The notes under the pieces are model-generated. The model saw only the letters and a program-made list of their open reading frames with translations, searched no databases and had not been told where the DNA came from. A DNA stretch of 64,000 nucleotides from Paenalcaligenes sp050487225 (GTDB taxonomy: Bacteria; Pseudomonadota; Gammaproteobacteria; Burkholderiales; Burkholderiaceae_B): positions 806,001-870,000 of the forward strand of contig NZ_JBKQGY010000001.1 in the NCBI RefSeq assembly GCF_050487225.1, in the 5' to 3' direction. Numbering within the stretch: position 1 is the first letter of the stretch; each line of letters starts with the position of its first letter. Positions 26,314 through 34,934 of the stretch are shown here, one piece after another. The position numbers and the translations under genes are program-made.

Positions 26314-26875
26314 CATGACAACTTCCATCACTAAACGCGGCCGCCCCTCAAGCGCGCAAAGCTTATCTCGTGAACACGTAATAAACAGCGCATTAACATT
26401 GCTGCAAACCGGCGGGATGCACGCGTTTAGCATTCGCGCACTGGCTAGGCATTTGGGGATCACCCCCATGTCGGTTCTCTATCACGTCACCGACCTCACC
26501 ACATTACAACAGTTGCTGGTAGAGCGCGTGCATGGCGCACCCCTTGAGATCACCGACACTGCCACCCCGCAACAACGCGTCATTGCCTTGCTACACGCTT
26601 ATATGCAACGTGTACGCACGCACCCAGCGCTGACCTTATGCATTTTTAGCTCCCCCGATTTATTTACGCACTCATTGGCTAGCTTTACCCAACAGCTAGA
26701 ACATGAAATACGTCAGTTCGATGCAGAACCAATCTTGTTGCGCGATATGCTGGTGGACTACACCAATGGCTATGCTCTATCGGTAGCACTATCACCTGCC
26801 GATACACACATCAGCGAACATCACTTTCATGCCGCACTAAAACGCTTGTTGGCCACTGCCCATACGCCCACCTAG
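26303..26875 (+). CDS. TetR family transcriptional regulator
   Basis: A helix-turn-helix regulator of about 190 residues (LSREHVINSALTLLQTGGMHAFSIRALARHLGITPMSVLYHVTDLTTLQQLL). The GRPS lead-in is typical of TetR proteins. The ATG at 26303 overlaps the end of the DHFR-like gene; the ATG at 26315 lies just after its stop. I cannot choose between them, as neither has a clear ribosome site. The ligand-binding half is His-rich at the end (ISEHHFHAAL). Likely controls its own operon. Confidence 0.85.
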   Translation: MPSNMTTSITKRGRPSSAQSLSREHVINSALTLLQTGGMHAFSIRALARHLGITPMSVLYHVTDLTTLQQLLVERVHGAPLEITDTATPQQRVIALLHAYMQRVRTHPALTLCIFSSPDLFTHSLASFTQQLEHEIRQFDAEPILLRDMLVDYTNGYALSVALSPADTHISEHHFHAALKRLLATAHTPT

Positions 26876-26967
26876 CAAGAAACCGAGTGTGGACGTACAC
26901 GTTTATGCGCTATAAGCTCTACACACTAACGCACTGATTGTGCTTCCACCCTGCCCCAACTCTGTCT

Positions 26968-27597
26968 ATGTCCAATCTGGATCTTTTTGCGACCCCACTG
27001 CAGCACACTAACTTACTGCCCTATGACGGTGAGGTGTATTACTACGGCCCAATACTGGATACCGTACGTGCTCAGGCGTATTTCCAGACGTTGCTAGATG
27101 CCTTGGACTGGAAACCAGATGAAGCCCTCATCATGGGCCAGACCGTAGTTACCAAACGCAAAGTGGCTTGGTACGCTGACCACCCTTTTCAGTACACCTA
27201 TTCTAAAAAAACCAAAACAGCATTGCCGTGGCTACCGGTTCTAGAAGAGCTTAAAGCGCTGGTAGAAACACAGAGCGGTGAGCGCTACAACGCCTGCTTA
27301 GCCAACTTGTACCACTCAGGTGAGGAAGACATGGCGTGGCACAGTGATGCTGAACGTGATTTAAAGAAAAATGGCGCTATTGCTTCGCTGAGTTTGGGCG
27401 CGCAGCGTAAGTTCAGTTTTAAGCACAAAGTAACCGGCCAAACACAGTCTATTGTGTTGGAGCATGGCAGTTTATTGATCATGACGGGTATCACCCAAAC
27501 GTATTGGCTGCACCGCCTTCCACCTACACGCACGGTGCATCAGCCACGCATCAACCTCACCTTTAGAACCATAGAAACCGCCTCGCAACCACGCTAA
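26968..27597 (+). CDS. AlkB-like 2-oxoglutarate/Fe(II) dioxygenase
   Basis: Repairs alkylated bases by oxidative demethylation, or modifies RNA/protein in some relatives. In about 209 residues the iron and 2-oxoglutarate ligands are clear: the HxD pair in WHSDAE, the distal His in YWLHRLP, and the RINLTFR motif near the C-terminus. The NLYHSGEEDMAWHSD and SLSLGAQRKFSFKHK segments are typical of the ALKBH2/3-like group. The frame is open upstream to 26938, but ATG at 26968 gives the normal N-terminus. No LexA or Ada-like site was noticed upstream. Convergent with the Bcr/CflA carrier. Confidence 0.93.
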   Translation: MSNLDLFATPLQHTNLLPYDGEVYYYGPILDTVRAQAYFQTLLDALDWKPDEALIMGQTVVTKRKVAWYADHPFQYTYSKKTKTALPWLPVLEELKALVETQSGERYNACLANLYHSGEEDMAWHSDAERDLKKNGAIASLSLGAQRKFSFKHKVTGQTQSIVLEHGSLLIMTGITQTYWLHRLPPTRTVHQPRINLTFRTIETASQPR

Positions 27598-27605
27598 TCA
27601 GCGTG

Positions 27606-28805
27606 TTATGCCAAGGCACGTCTAAACGCGAACTGCCCAACCACACTGGAAATCAATAATGTTAGTGCGGCCAACAGTGCATGGTCTGCACCTAAACCCG
27701 TCACCACAGTACAAACGGCCCCTATCATCATTTGCCCAAAACCATACAAGCCTGAGGCTGCTCCAGATAACTCTGGCTGCACACTAATTACTTGTGTCGC
27801 AGCGGCTGGGCTGGTTAAGCCTGCCGCAATGGAAAACACGATAGCAGGCCCAATGAACAAGCCCACATTCAGTTCTACAGTCACGCACACCACGAACAAA
27901 AATACGGCACTCACAATGCTCAGCGCATTCGCCCCTAATAACACCTTCCGCAAGGGTAAACGACGCAATAAAAACCGAGCCAATAAGTTACCCAAGGCCA
28001 TTGCCCCTATCACTAATGACAAATAGCCCCCTACTTCCGAGGCAGGCCTATGCAATTGCTCCATAAACACAAATGGGGCCGCAGCGACTACCGCGTAAAT
28101 AGAGGTGGTCGCTAAACCGCCCCCTACGGCATAACCCAAAAACACAGGCGAACGCAGCAAACTCCAGTATTCACGTACTACAGAGCGTTTGCGCACGGAA
28201 GGCTGACGTGTTTCAGGCAGTAGGAAAATGGTGTAGGCCATATTGGCAATGCCCAGCAAACACAAGAATATGAATACCGAACGCCAACCCAAATGGTGCA
28301 CCAGCACCCCACCCAGTAGCGGTGCTAAACCAGGGCCTATCACCACCATCACATTCATCAGGGCCAACCGACTGGCTACGTCTTGCGCTACACGAGTGGT
28401 GTCACGCACGATGACACGCCCCAACACCATACCTGCACAACCACCCAATGCCGCCAGCAATCGCAACGCAATCAAGCTGTGTACGCCCTCTACAAACAAC
28501 GCCACAAAGCTCGCCAAGATATACAGCGCTAACCCCACTAATAACGGCTTGCGTCGCCCATATCTGTCTGACAGCGGACCATAGATAAGTTGGCCTACCG
28601 CCAAACCCACGATGTAAAAACTGATGGTCATTTGCATTTGTGCTGGTGTAGCCGCAAGGCTTACGCCCGCATCAGGCAACGCCGGAACAAAGATATGCAT
28701 GGCCAACGTACCACTGAACGTCAACATAGCCAGCCCCCACAAGGGTGGCATGTGCGCATCAGGGATGAACCACTGTTTTAGTGAGCGCATGGCAAGTCTC
28801 CGCAA
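27606..28805 (-). CDS. MFS drug-resistance transporter, Bcr/CflA family
   Basis: A 399-residue 12-helix efflux carrier. The first helices show LAMHIFVPALPDAGVSLAATPAQMQMTISFYIVGLAVGQLIYGPLSDRYGRRKPLLVGL, diagnostic of Bcr/CflA drug exporters (motif A GPLSDRYGRRKP; motif C GPGLAPLLGG). It lies two bases after a MarR-type gene on the same strand and is surely in its operon. It probably exports the compound sensed by that regulator. Start ATG at 28805 or the in-frame one five codons later. Confidence 0.92.
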   Translation of the reverse strand: MRRLAMRSLKQWFIPDAHMPPLWGLAMLTFSGTLAMHIFVPALPDAGVSLAATPAQMQMTISFYIVGLAVGQLIYGPLSDRYGRRKPLLVGLALYILASFVALFVEGVHSLIALRLLAALGGCAGMVLGRVIVRDTTRVAQDVASRLALMNVMVVIGPGLAPLLGGVLVHHLGWRSVFIFLCLLGIANMAYTIFLLPETRQPSVRKRSVVREYWSLLRSPVFLGYAVGGGLATTSIYAVVAAAPFVFMEQLHRPASEVGGYLSLVIGAMALGNLLARFLLRRLPLRKVLLGANALSIVSAVFLFVVCVTVELNVGLFIGPAIVFSIAAGLTSPAAATQVISVQPELSGAASGLYGFGQMMIGAVCTVVTGLGADHALLAALTLLISSVVGQFAFRRALA

Positions 28806-28807
28806 GC

Positions 28808-29248
28808 TTAACGAGGTTGACTAAGTAGCTGCAAAATCTGCTGCAACCCCGACTGCGTGCTGGAGAGCAGATCATCAGGAATGGCATCAAAGACTTGCTG
28901 TAACACCTGCTGCGAAGCCTGTTTGACTTGTAATGCCACGTCAGTGCCCGCCTGCGTCAACTGCACACGCTTGATACGCCTGTCTTGGGTATCTTCCTGT
29001 CGCGTGACATACCCCGCACGCTGTAATACATCGAGCAAGCGCACTACGGATGATCGATCTAAGCCCATGAGTTCAGCCAAGTCGTTTTGGGATAACGGCT
29101 CAACGGCTCTGAACAAATAAATCAGTGGGCGCCATGTACCTTCCGTTAACCCAAACTCAGCCAAGCTTTCATTCATGGCTTTGCGCCATACACGGGTCAC
29201 CTGCCCTAATAGTGAACCAAAAGCCTCGTATTCCTGAATCATACTCAT
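28808..29248 (-). CDS. MarR family transcriptional regulator
   Basis: A 146-residue dimeric winged-helix repressor: FGLTEGTWRPLIYLFRAVEPLSQNDLAELMGLDRSSVVRLLDVLQRAGYVTRQEDTQDRRIKRVQLTQAG (about 35-105) holds the recognition helix and the DxRxxxxxLT wing. The frame is open to a TTG at 29260, but the ATG at 29248 (MSMIQEYEAF) is the better start. A dyad covers 29259-29280 immediately upstream. It is co-transcribed with the Bcr/CflA exporter, the usual layout for an efflux pump and its sensor. Confidence 0.9.
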   Translation of the reverse strand: MSMIQEYEAFGSLLGQVTRVWRKAMNESLAEFGLTEGTWRPLIYLFRAVEPLSQNDLAELMGLDRSSVVRLLDVLQRAGYVTRQEDTQDRRIKRVQLTQAGTDVALQVKQASQQVLQQVFDAIPDDLLSSTQSGLQQILQLLSQPR

Positions 29249-29258
29249 GATGCATACC

Positions 29259-29280
29259 AACAGTTGTTATACAAACAGTT
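29259..29280 (-). promoter_or_regulatory. Candidate MarR operator
   Basis: A 22-bp imperfect dyad (16 of 22 positions symmetric), opening AACAGTTGTT and closing CAAACAGTT, lies about 10 bp before the likely marR start. Binding here would repress the marR-transporter operon. Confidence 0.45.
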
Positions 29281-29381
29281 TATATTACAACAAATAGAAT
29301 GCCGAAATGCAATGTGCTCTATCGCTGTTATGACATCCCCGCCACAACATAAGCAGCACGAAAGTACAGGCTTAGAAATAC

Positions 29382-29404
29382 AAAAAGCGGGCTATAAAGC
29401 CCGC
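29382..29404 (-). terminator. Intrinsic terminator of the DMT transporter gene
   Basis: A 7-bp GC-rich stem (29387-29393 with 29398-29404), loop ATAA, followed on the minus strand by five T. It lies 26 bp after the stop. Confidence 0.85.
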
Positions 29405-29429
29405 CCATCACACTCAAAACCCATACCCA

Positions 29430-29894
29430 CTATGGTGTAAAGCGTTGCACCACCATGACCCCAGCAAAAATCATCACTACACCTAACACCCTGCCCAGGT
29501 TCACTTCTTTAATGGGCAACCCCATCAGCCCAAAGTGATCAATCAGCATCGCAACCAGTATTTGCCCCGCAATGGCACTGATCATAAAGCCGGTAGCCCC
29601 TAGTCTAGGTGTGATCAACAATGCCGCTGTAATGAACACCACCCCAGATAAGCCACCCGTCCATACCCAGATCGGCGCTTGAAACGCCTGCTCTATCTTG
29701 GGTAATGGCGCGCGAAACAACAGCAGTAACGGTATCACTGCCAATAAGCTCACACACAAAGACGTCACGGTCGCCCACAATGGGTGCCCTAACATGCGCC
29801 CCAACATAGCATTACTGCCGGACTGAAACGGCACCACCGCACCGGCGATTAATGCAGCACCTAACAACAACGCATGATAGAGAGAAGCATTCAT
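29430..29894 (-). CDS. DMT transporter, DUF606/YdcZ type
   Basis: A 154-residue inner-membrane protein with five hydrophobic helices, beginning ALLLGAALIAGAVVPFQSGSNAMLGRMLGHPLWATVTS, the usual opening of DUF606 (YdcZ) members. These belong to the drug/metabolite transporter superfamily and probably work as dimers; substrate unknown. Divergent from a LysR regulator with a 101-bp gap containing a TATAAT at 29948-29953, so LysR control is likely. Confidence 0.85.
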   Translation of the reverse strand: MNASLYHALLLGAALIAGAVVPFQSGSNAMLGRMLGHPLWATVTSLCVSLLAVIPLLLLFRAPLPKIEQAFQAPIWVWTGGLSGVVFITAALLITPRLGATGFMISAIAGQILVAMLIDHFGLMGLPIKEVNLGRVLGVVMIFAGVMVVQRFTP

Positions 29895-29995
29895 TTTGCT
29901 CTAGACCCTTACAAAATGTTCATGGATTGAATACAGTCTAAGGTATATATAATATGAATTGAAATTCTAATTATCTAGTAACCATTATTCTTATA

Positions 29996-30907
29996 ATGAA
30001 TAACTTACGCCGCATAGACCTAAACCTCCTGCTATGCCTGCACGCCTTACTGGAAGAAAAGCACGTATCCCGTGCGGCCAGTAGGTTGCATAAAAGCCAA
30101 CCTGCCATGAGCCATGCGTTGGCCCACCTACGTCGTATTTTTAATGATCCATTATTGGTACGCCGTGAGGGTAAGCTCACATTGACCAGCAAAGCAACGG
30201 ATCTGCTGCCGTTACTACACCAGTCTCTGAATCAGTTGGAGACTCTGTTTCAAGCACCCACCTTTGACCCCACACACGAAGCACGCAGTTTCAGGCTCGC
30301 CATGTCAGACTATGGCGCACGTCTTATCCTACCCAAACTGGTACGTACCCTACGGCAGCAAGCCCCCCATATTGAGTTGCTGATTAGCCAAGGTAGCCGT
30401 GAAGCCATGTTGGCGCAGGTGATGGATGCTGAAGTCGATATAGCCTTAGGCGTGTTCCCCACCGGGGTTACGCCAGCCTTAAAACAGCAGATATTGTTTA
30501 ATGAGGCATTTACCTGCGTCGCTGATGCTAGCACCCTCAACCATACAGGCACACTAGCACTGGATGAGTGGCTTGCCCGCCCCCATGTGAGCGTTGCCAT
30601 GCAGCCGCATTTAAACAATGAAATTGATGTAGCCTTACAAGCCATGGGCGCCAAACGCCACGTGATGGTGTCTTTGCCTCACTGGGGCGTTGCCAACACC
30701 TTAATTGCAGGCACCGACTTAATCTTAACGATTGCTACAAGAAACTTAAGCCCCGAAGGGCTACACGCACCACTGTGTAGTTTTGCGCCACCCTTGGACA
30801 TTGCCTTGTTTGAGTTTGTGCAGGTGTGGCACACACGTAGAGATGCCGATCCCGCTCATCATTGGTTACGCCAACAAATAGCGCAGATTGCGCAGCAACA
30901 ATCGTGA
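29996..30907 (+). CDS. LysR family transcriptional regulator
   Basis: A 303-residue regulator. N-terminal helix-turn-helix: LNLLLCLHALLEEKHVSRAASRLHKSQPAMSHALAHLRRIFNDPLLVRREGKLTLTSKA (about 8-66), the NodD/LeuO-like subtype with RIDLNLL. The C-terminal periplasmic-binding-like domain should bind an effector (ARSFRLAMSDYGARLILPKL). Divergent from the DMT gene, the probable target. Convergent with the BASS transporter. Confidence 0.92.
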   Translation: MNNLRRIDLNLLLCLHALLEEKHVSRAASRLHKSQPAMSHALAHLRRIFNDPLLVRREGKLTLTSKATDLLPLLHQSLNQLETLFQAPTFDPTHEARSFRLAMSDYGARLILPKLVRTLRQQAPHIELLISQGSREAMLAQVMDAEVDIALGVFPTGVTPALKQQILFNEAFTCVADASTLNHTGTLALDEWLARPHVSVAMQPHLNNEIDVALQAMGAKRHVMVSLPHWGVANTLIAGTDLILTIATRNLSPEGLHAPLCSFAPPLDIALFEFVQVWHTRRDADPAHHWLRQQIAQIAQQQS

Positions 30908-30918
30908 CACGGTATACA

Positions 30919-31848
30919 TCATCTCTGTACACGACGCGTCAACAGTCGCGCTACCAGTGGGGACGTCACCATCTGCACAATGGCAAAAAACACAGCAGGA
31001 ATAGCGATTTCAGACGGTAAGCCCGACGCTGCCACAAAGGCCGCCGCAATACTGAATTCTTTTTTACTCACGGTAAACAAATAGGCAATCAGCTCTTGCC
31101 TATCACTAATCCAGATTTTGGCGCACATTCCTACCGCATACCCGGTCAGATTCAAGCACAGCGCAGCTGCCGCAATCACCCATGCATACCAACCATAGTC
31201 CAAAATCGTTTGTGCATTAGGCCCGATCACCGCCAACAAAATCAGCAAATACAGCAGCGAACCCGCTCCGGCATACACCGAATCGTAGCGTGCTACGGCC
31301 GTCGTGAATCGTGTCCGTAACCCTACTCCCACTAATGTAGGCACTAAGACGATTAAAACGAGTTCAGCGACAATATTCCCTAGCGGAACATCCAGCTCTA
31401 CGCCGGTGAGTCCTAAGAATAAAAATGGAATAATAAAGGGCGCTAAGGCTGTATTCACAGCATTCAAGACTGCCGCTAAGGCAACGTTTCCCTGTGCCAT
31501 CAACACCAGTAACGGCGCAGAAACATCGGTAGGCAACATACCCAATAAGGTTTGGCCGTCGGCTAATGGCCCTTGCCCAAAAAACCAGCGACCAGTCAGC
31601 CAACCCAATAACGACATGGGCACATAGACCAAGAACAACGCTAGAAACTGCTTAGCGGGGTGGCGCAATACGACGCTAACGGCTCGCGCATCAAAAGTTA
31701 AGCTGATGACCAGCATCAGCAACGCCAGCAACGCACTAACACCTGGCGCTAACCACTGCCCCGGCGTAGGCCACAGTAAACCCACTACGGCCACCAACAG
31801 CACCCACACTACCAAGTGTGACTCTATGCTTTGAAAGAGCTTACGCAT
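30919..31848 (-). CDS. Bile acid:sodium symporter (BASS) family transporter
   Basis: A 309-residue inner-membrane carrier with about ten helices. The pattern GMLPTDVSAPLLVLMAQGNVALAAVLNAVNTALAPFIIPFLF and the later TVSKKEFSIAAAFVAASGLPSEIAIPAVFFAIVQMVTSPLVARLL are the two crossover regions of the BASS fold. Members carry sodium-coupled organic anions such as bile acids, pyruvate or pantothenate; arsenite pumps (ArsB/Acr3) are distant relatives. Substrate not evident. Confidence 0.82.
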   Translation of the reverse strand: MRKLFQSIESHLVVWVLLVAVVGLLWPTPGQWLAPGVSALLALLMLVISLTFDARAVSVVLRHPAKQFLALFLVYVPMSLLGWLTGRWFFGQGPLADGQTLLGMLPTDVSAPLLVLMAQGNVALAAVLNAVNTALAPFIIPFLFLGLTGVELDVPLGNIVAELVLIVLVPTLVGVGLRTRFTTAVARYDSVYAGAGSLLYLLILLAVIGPNAQTILDYGWYAWVIAAAALCLNLTGYAVGMCAKIWISDRQELIAYLFTVSKKEFSIAAAFVAASGLPSEIAIPAVFFAIVQMVTSPLVARLLTRRVQR

Positions 31849-31886
31849 ACTGCAAGTGACCAGCGACTGCTACGACCTGATTGACA

Positions 31887-32072
31887 TCAAGCGCCAGTAT
31901 TAGACAGCGGTATGCTATCTGGGCGGCAATCGTCTAAGCCGTCTGTCGCGTTTACATCGCACGTAACGCCAGGCATGTCTTCTAATTCTTTGATGATTTT
32001 CTTTTCTTGTGCCGTGCAGCCAGCCAACACGATGCCACACACTAACGACATACCCAAAAACAGGTTTTTCAT
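31887..32072 (-). CDS. Small putative lipoprotein
   Basis: A 61-residue protein starting MKNLFLGMSLVCGIVLAGC: a lipoprotein signal peptide with lipobox LAGC, so the mature chain would be about 43 residues anchored by its Cys. The rest is acidic with two more cysteines (VTCDVNATDGLDDC) that could form a disulfide. The ATG at 32072 is chosen because it gives the signal peptide. Not recognised; no function given. Confidence 0.65.
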   Translation of the reverse strand: MKNLFLGMSLVCGIVLAGCTAQEKKIIKELEDMPGVTCDVNATDGLDDCRPDSIPLSNTGA

Positions 32073-32185
32073 GATGCAGTTCAGGAAAGGATTGTGATGG
32101 CGCATTATACATGCATTGCCAGTACTCTCTGTCCGCCCTAAGCGTGGCTACACATCAAAAACACCGCATGCTTCACAAAAATTGC

Positions 32186-32224
32186 TTGATTATCTTTGTA
32201 AATATACTGTATAAATACACAGCA
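32186..32224 (+). promoter_or_regulatory. LexA (SOS) box overlapping a sigma-70 promoter
   Basis: CTGTATAAATACACAG (32207-32222) is an exact CTGT-N8-ACAG LexA box, with flanking TA before and CA after as in the strong E. coli sites. It overlaps the -10 (TATAAA, 32210-32215) of a promoter with TTGATT at 32186-32191 (18-bp spacer). LexA binding would block transcription of the gene starting at 32239. Confidence 0.85.
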
Positions 32225-32238
32225 TTAAGGAGATTGCC

Positions 32239-32532
32239 ATGCTATATATTATCCGCTTAGAAGATGCCCCAAAAGACTTAGCTGAACGCAATAAGCGCGA
32301 TGCTGAATCACGCTTTCAACGCACTCTGGAACGCAAACTAGGCGGGCCAGATGCGGTAATCCAAGCCTATCAAGCCTGGCGCAATGCCGAAGAAACCTCA
32401 GAGTACGAGCTAAACGACTCACAAATCAGCTTAGTGAAGCAATGGTTATCTGCCGCATCACAAGCGCAAACAGATGGCTTCCGAGAACTAGGCGAAAGCG
32501 AAGCCTATTTCGATATACGCTTGCAATGCTAA
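32239..32532 (+). CDS. Hypothetical SOS-controlled 97-residue protein
   Basis: Not recognised. A soluble protein with no signal or membrane segment. It begins with a beta strand (MLYIIRLEDAP), then mostly charged helices (RNKRDAESRFQRTLERKLGG, PDAVIQAYQAWRNAEE), a linker (YELNDSQ) and a helix rich in Ser and Ala (ISLVKQWLSAASQAQ), ending FDIRLQC. AGGAG is 7 bases before the ATG. The LexA box in its promoter predicts induction by DNA damage. It stands alone, convergent with a GNAT gene. A role in DNA-damage response, growth arrest or mobile-element control is possible but nothing in the sequence decides this. Confidence 0.75.
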   Translation: MLYIIRLEDAPKDLAERNKRDAESRFQRTLERKLGGPDAVIQAYQAWRNAEETSEYELNDSQISLVKQWLSAASQAQTDGFRELGESEAYFDIRLQC

Positions 32533-32548
32533 CACAGCACGCCACCAA

Positions 32549-33115
32549 CTACTGTTGTTTTAACCAGTCTCTATGTCGTAGTCGGTATAACACATGATGA
32601 CGCAGCGGGTGATCAGCTGGCAATGCCGGATGCGTGAACTCTTCGCCTTCGGCATAGCGCATCCCTATACGCTGCATCACCGCTTGTGATCGCTGATTGG
32701 TCAATGTCGTGAATGCCACTACTTCTGATAGTTTTAGCGTGGTGAATGCATGCGCTAGCACCACGCGCGCGGCTTCACTCGCATACCCTTTTCCCCATGC
32801 TTGCTGGCATAAGCGCCAACCTATCTCTACAGCAGGCATAAAAGGTAGCGCTGCCGTGCCAGGTACTGATAAACCCACAAATCCCGCAAACGGCAACACG
32901 TCAGGTATTTCTAGCGCCCAAAAACCAAAGCCGTTGTTCTCAAAACCTGCTTGTATACGCTTCGCTAAATCATCGCTCTGCTCGGTATCCAATACCGATG
33001 GAAAGTATTCCATCACGGCAGGATCGGCATTTAACTGAGCAAATGCCGCCACATCATCGGCACGCCACGGGCGTAGTAACACGCGCGTCCCACGCAGGGT
33101 CATAGCGCTTTCCAT
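32549..33115 (-). CDS. GNAT N-acetyltransferase, RimJ/RimL type
   Basis: A 188-residue acetyltransferase. Opening TLRGTRVLLRPWRADDVAAFAQLNADPAVMEYFPS is the GNAT_3 signature; the acetyl-CoA loop is IGWRLCQQAWGKGYASEAARVVL (about 102-124), and AFTTLTNQRSQAVMQRIGM carries the conserved Asn-Ser region. Ribosomal-protein or small-molecule N-acetylation is possible; substrate not known. Confidence 0.9.
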   Translation of the reverse strand: MESAMTLRGTRVLLRPWRADDVAAFAQLNADPAVMEYFPSVLDTEQSDDLAKRIQAGFENNGFGFWALEIPDVLPFAGFVGLSVPGTAALPFMPAVEIGWRLCQQAWGKGYASEAARVVLAHAFTTLKLSEVVAFTTLTNQRSQAVMQRIGMRYAEGEEFTHPALPADHPLRHHVLYRLRHRDWLKQQ

Positions 33116-33292
33116 ACTGCTTTCCTTAAAACTGTGGCTTTCTAGTATAGAACGAGGCGACCCTCCGCTACTGTCTGGCGAGTAGTTTTATACTACGACA
33201 CATTAACCTAAACGCTGTCATGCATCGCCAATTGTTGCGCACTAGGCGTGTAAAACAGTGCACTCTACCTGCCCATTTACACGGAGACATTT

Positions 33293-33889
33293 ATGGCTGC
33301 AACACCCCCTTGGCTAACCCCGGTCACGCTGCAAGGAACCACCGTTACTCTGCGCCCCCTTCAGCCCGCCGACCGTGACGCACTGCTATTGGCTGCCAGC
33401 GATGGGGAGCTCTGGAAGTTATGGTTCACTAGCGTACCCAGCGCAGACACTATTGATGCCTATTTATCCAAAGCATTTGCCGACCGCGATGCTGGTGTGT
33501 CGCTGCCGTTTACTGTCGTTGATAACGCCACTGGTGAGGTAGTAGGTAGCACCCGCCTCTGCAATGCCGATGTGGTGAATCACCGCGTAGAAATCGGCTA
33601 TACCTGGTATGCCAAGCGCTGCCAACGCACAGCCACCAATACCGAATGCAAACTCTTACTGCTAACACACGCCTTTGAAAACCGTGATGCCATTGCCGTA
33701 GAGTTCAGAACCAACTGGCATAACCATGCGTCAAGACAAGCCATTGCTCGCCTAGGTGCCAAACAAGATGGCGTGCTGCGCAATCATCAAAAAATGCCTA
33801 ATGGTGGCTATCGCGATACGGTGGTGTTCTCCATCTTGAATCACGAATGGCCTTCAGTGAAGCAAGCATTGTCCAGCCGTTTGTTGTAA
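33293..33889 (+). CDS. GNAT N-acetyltransferase, RimJ/RimL type
   Basis: A 198-residue acetyltransferase of the same GNAT_3 group (TPVTLQGTTVTLRPLQPADRDALLLAASDGELWKLWFTSVP). The middle matches the YIGW-like HRVEIGYTWYAKRCQRTATNTECKLLLLTHAF segment seen in the tabtoxin-resistance-like subset, and FRTNWHNHASRQAIARLGAKQDGVLRNHQ completes the core. Sits 177 bp from the divergent GNAT at 32549-33115. Similar fold but different subtype, so not a recent duplicate. Confidence 0.9.
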   Translation: MAATPPWLTPVTLQGTTVTLRPLQPADRDALLLAASDGELWKLWFTSVPSADTIDAYLSKAFADRDAGVSLPFTVVDNATGEVVGSTRLCNADVVNHRVEIGYTWYAKRCQRTATNTECKLLLLTHAFENRDAIAVEFRTNWHNHASRQAIARLGAKQDGVLRNHQKMPNGGYRDTVVFSILNHEWPSVKQALSSRLL

Positions 33890-33931
33890 TTATTTTTTCT
33901 CAACCCTCTTACCACACTCACACCTACATAC

Positions 33932-34720
33932 ATGGAATTTCTATTGGCTGGCAACTATGCCCACTACGTGCTGATGCTGTCTACCCTTGTTTTACTGATG
34001 GGTGCAGCTTTTTTGGGCAAGCGCATTGGTAAACGACGTCAAGCACAAGATCTACCAGTAGACGACGAGTTAAAAATCGTACTGGGCGCGATTTTGTCGC
34101 TGTTTGGCTTACTGGTAGGTTTTACCTTTTCGTTTGCCATCAACGGCTATCAAGCCCGTATACAAGCAGAGGAAAACGAAGCCATTGCTATTGGCAATGC
34201 TTTTCAACGCATTTCTGTCTTGGAAGAAAAATACCAGCCTCGTGCCGAAACCATGCTGCAAGAGTACTTGTCACTGCGCATACAGTTCTTTGAAACCACC
34301 AACGAGGACAACCGCGCCGACATCCGCCTAGAAGCTATTCAATTGCAAACCCATATGTGGAAATTGATTAGCCAGTTGGCACAACAAAACCCTAACGCCG
34401 TGATGGTAACCGCGTTAAATGCCAGCAATGAGCTGTATACCGCCCAACAAAAAACCATGTCCAGTTGGCAACGACAAGTGCCAGGTGCGGCGTGGATATT
34501 GTTACTTTTCTTCGCGGTGTGCTCCAACTACTTGCTCGGCCACAACATACGCGGTATTCATGGCAACAACACCATTATCATGTTGCTACCAGCTCTGATT
34601 TCACTGGCGTTGCTGATGATTTCTGAAATAGATTCTCCGGGTGCTGGCATTATTTATGTCACCCCAGAAAACCTCAATGCATTGCGCCATACGCTGGAGC
34701 TAGGCGGCCTTGCCCCCTAG
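33932..34720 (+). CDS. DUF4239 bestrophin-like membrane protein
   Basis: A 262-residue membrane protein. Helices near 8-28 and 48-70, a long cytoplasmic or periplasmic helical stretch, then helices near 187-205 and 215-235. The segment VLGAILSLFGLLVGFTFSFAINGYQAR followed by EENEAIAIGNAFQR is diagnostic of DUF4239. The family resembles bestrophin-type anion channels, but transport is not shown. Follows the GNAT gene by 42 bp and may share its transcript. Confidence 0.8.
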   Translation: MEFLLAGNYAHYVLMLSTLVLLMGAAFLGKRIGKRRQAQDLPVDDELKIVLGAILSLFGLLVGFTFSFAINGYQARIQAEENEAIAIGNAFQRISVLEEKYQPRAETMLQEYLSLRIQFFETTNEDNRADIRLEAIQLQTHMWKLISQLAQQNPNAVMVTALNASNELYTAQQKTMSSWQRQVPGAAWILLLFFAVCSNYLLGHNIRGIHGNNTIIMLLPALISLALLMISEIDSPGAGIIYVTPENLNALRHTLELGGLAP

Positions 34721-34934
34721 CGGCACACCATAGATGGCTACGGTTTTACACAGTTATGCTTAGTTGTTACTAAAACCTACAAACCGTGCATAGCCAAAAA
34801 ACTGGATTACCCTGTTGCTATAGCAAACGACTGTGATCGCCGCAGCGTTTGCCATGACATGGTTACTACCTTCGCCGCATTCTAACTATGACAGAGGCTG
34901 CTGCCTCTGTTTTCATCCTTCTGGTTTTGTGTAG

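Noticed and set aside
32549..33889. The two neighbouring GNAT genes as a recent duplication
   Set aside because: They share only the general GNAT_3 pattern; sequences and lengths differ strongly and the strands are opposite.
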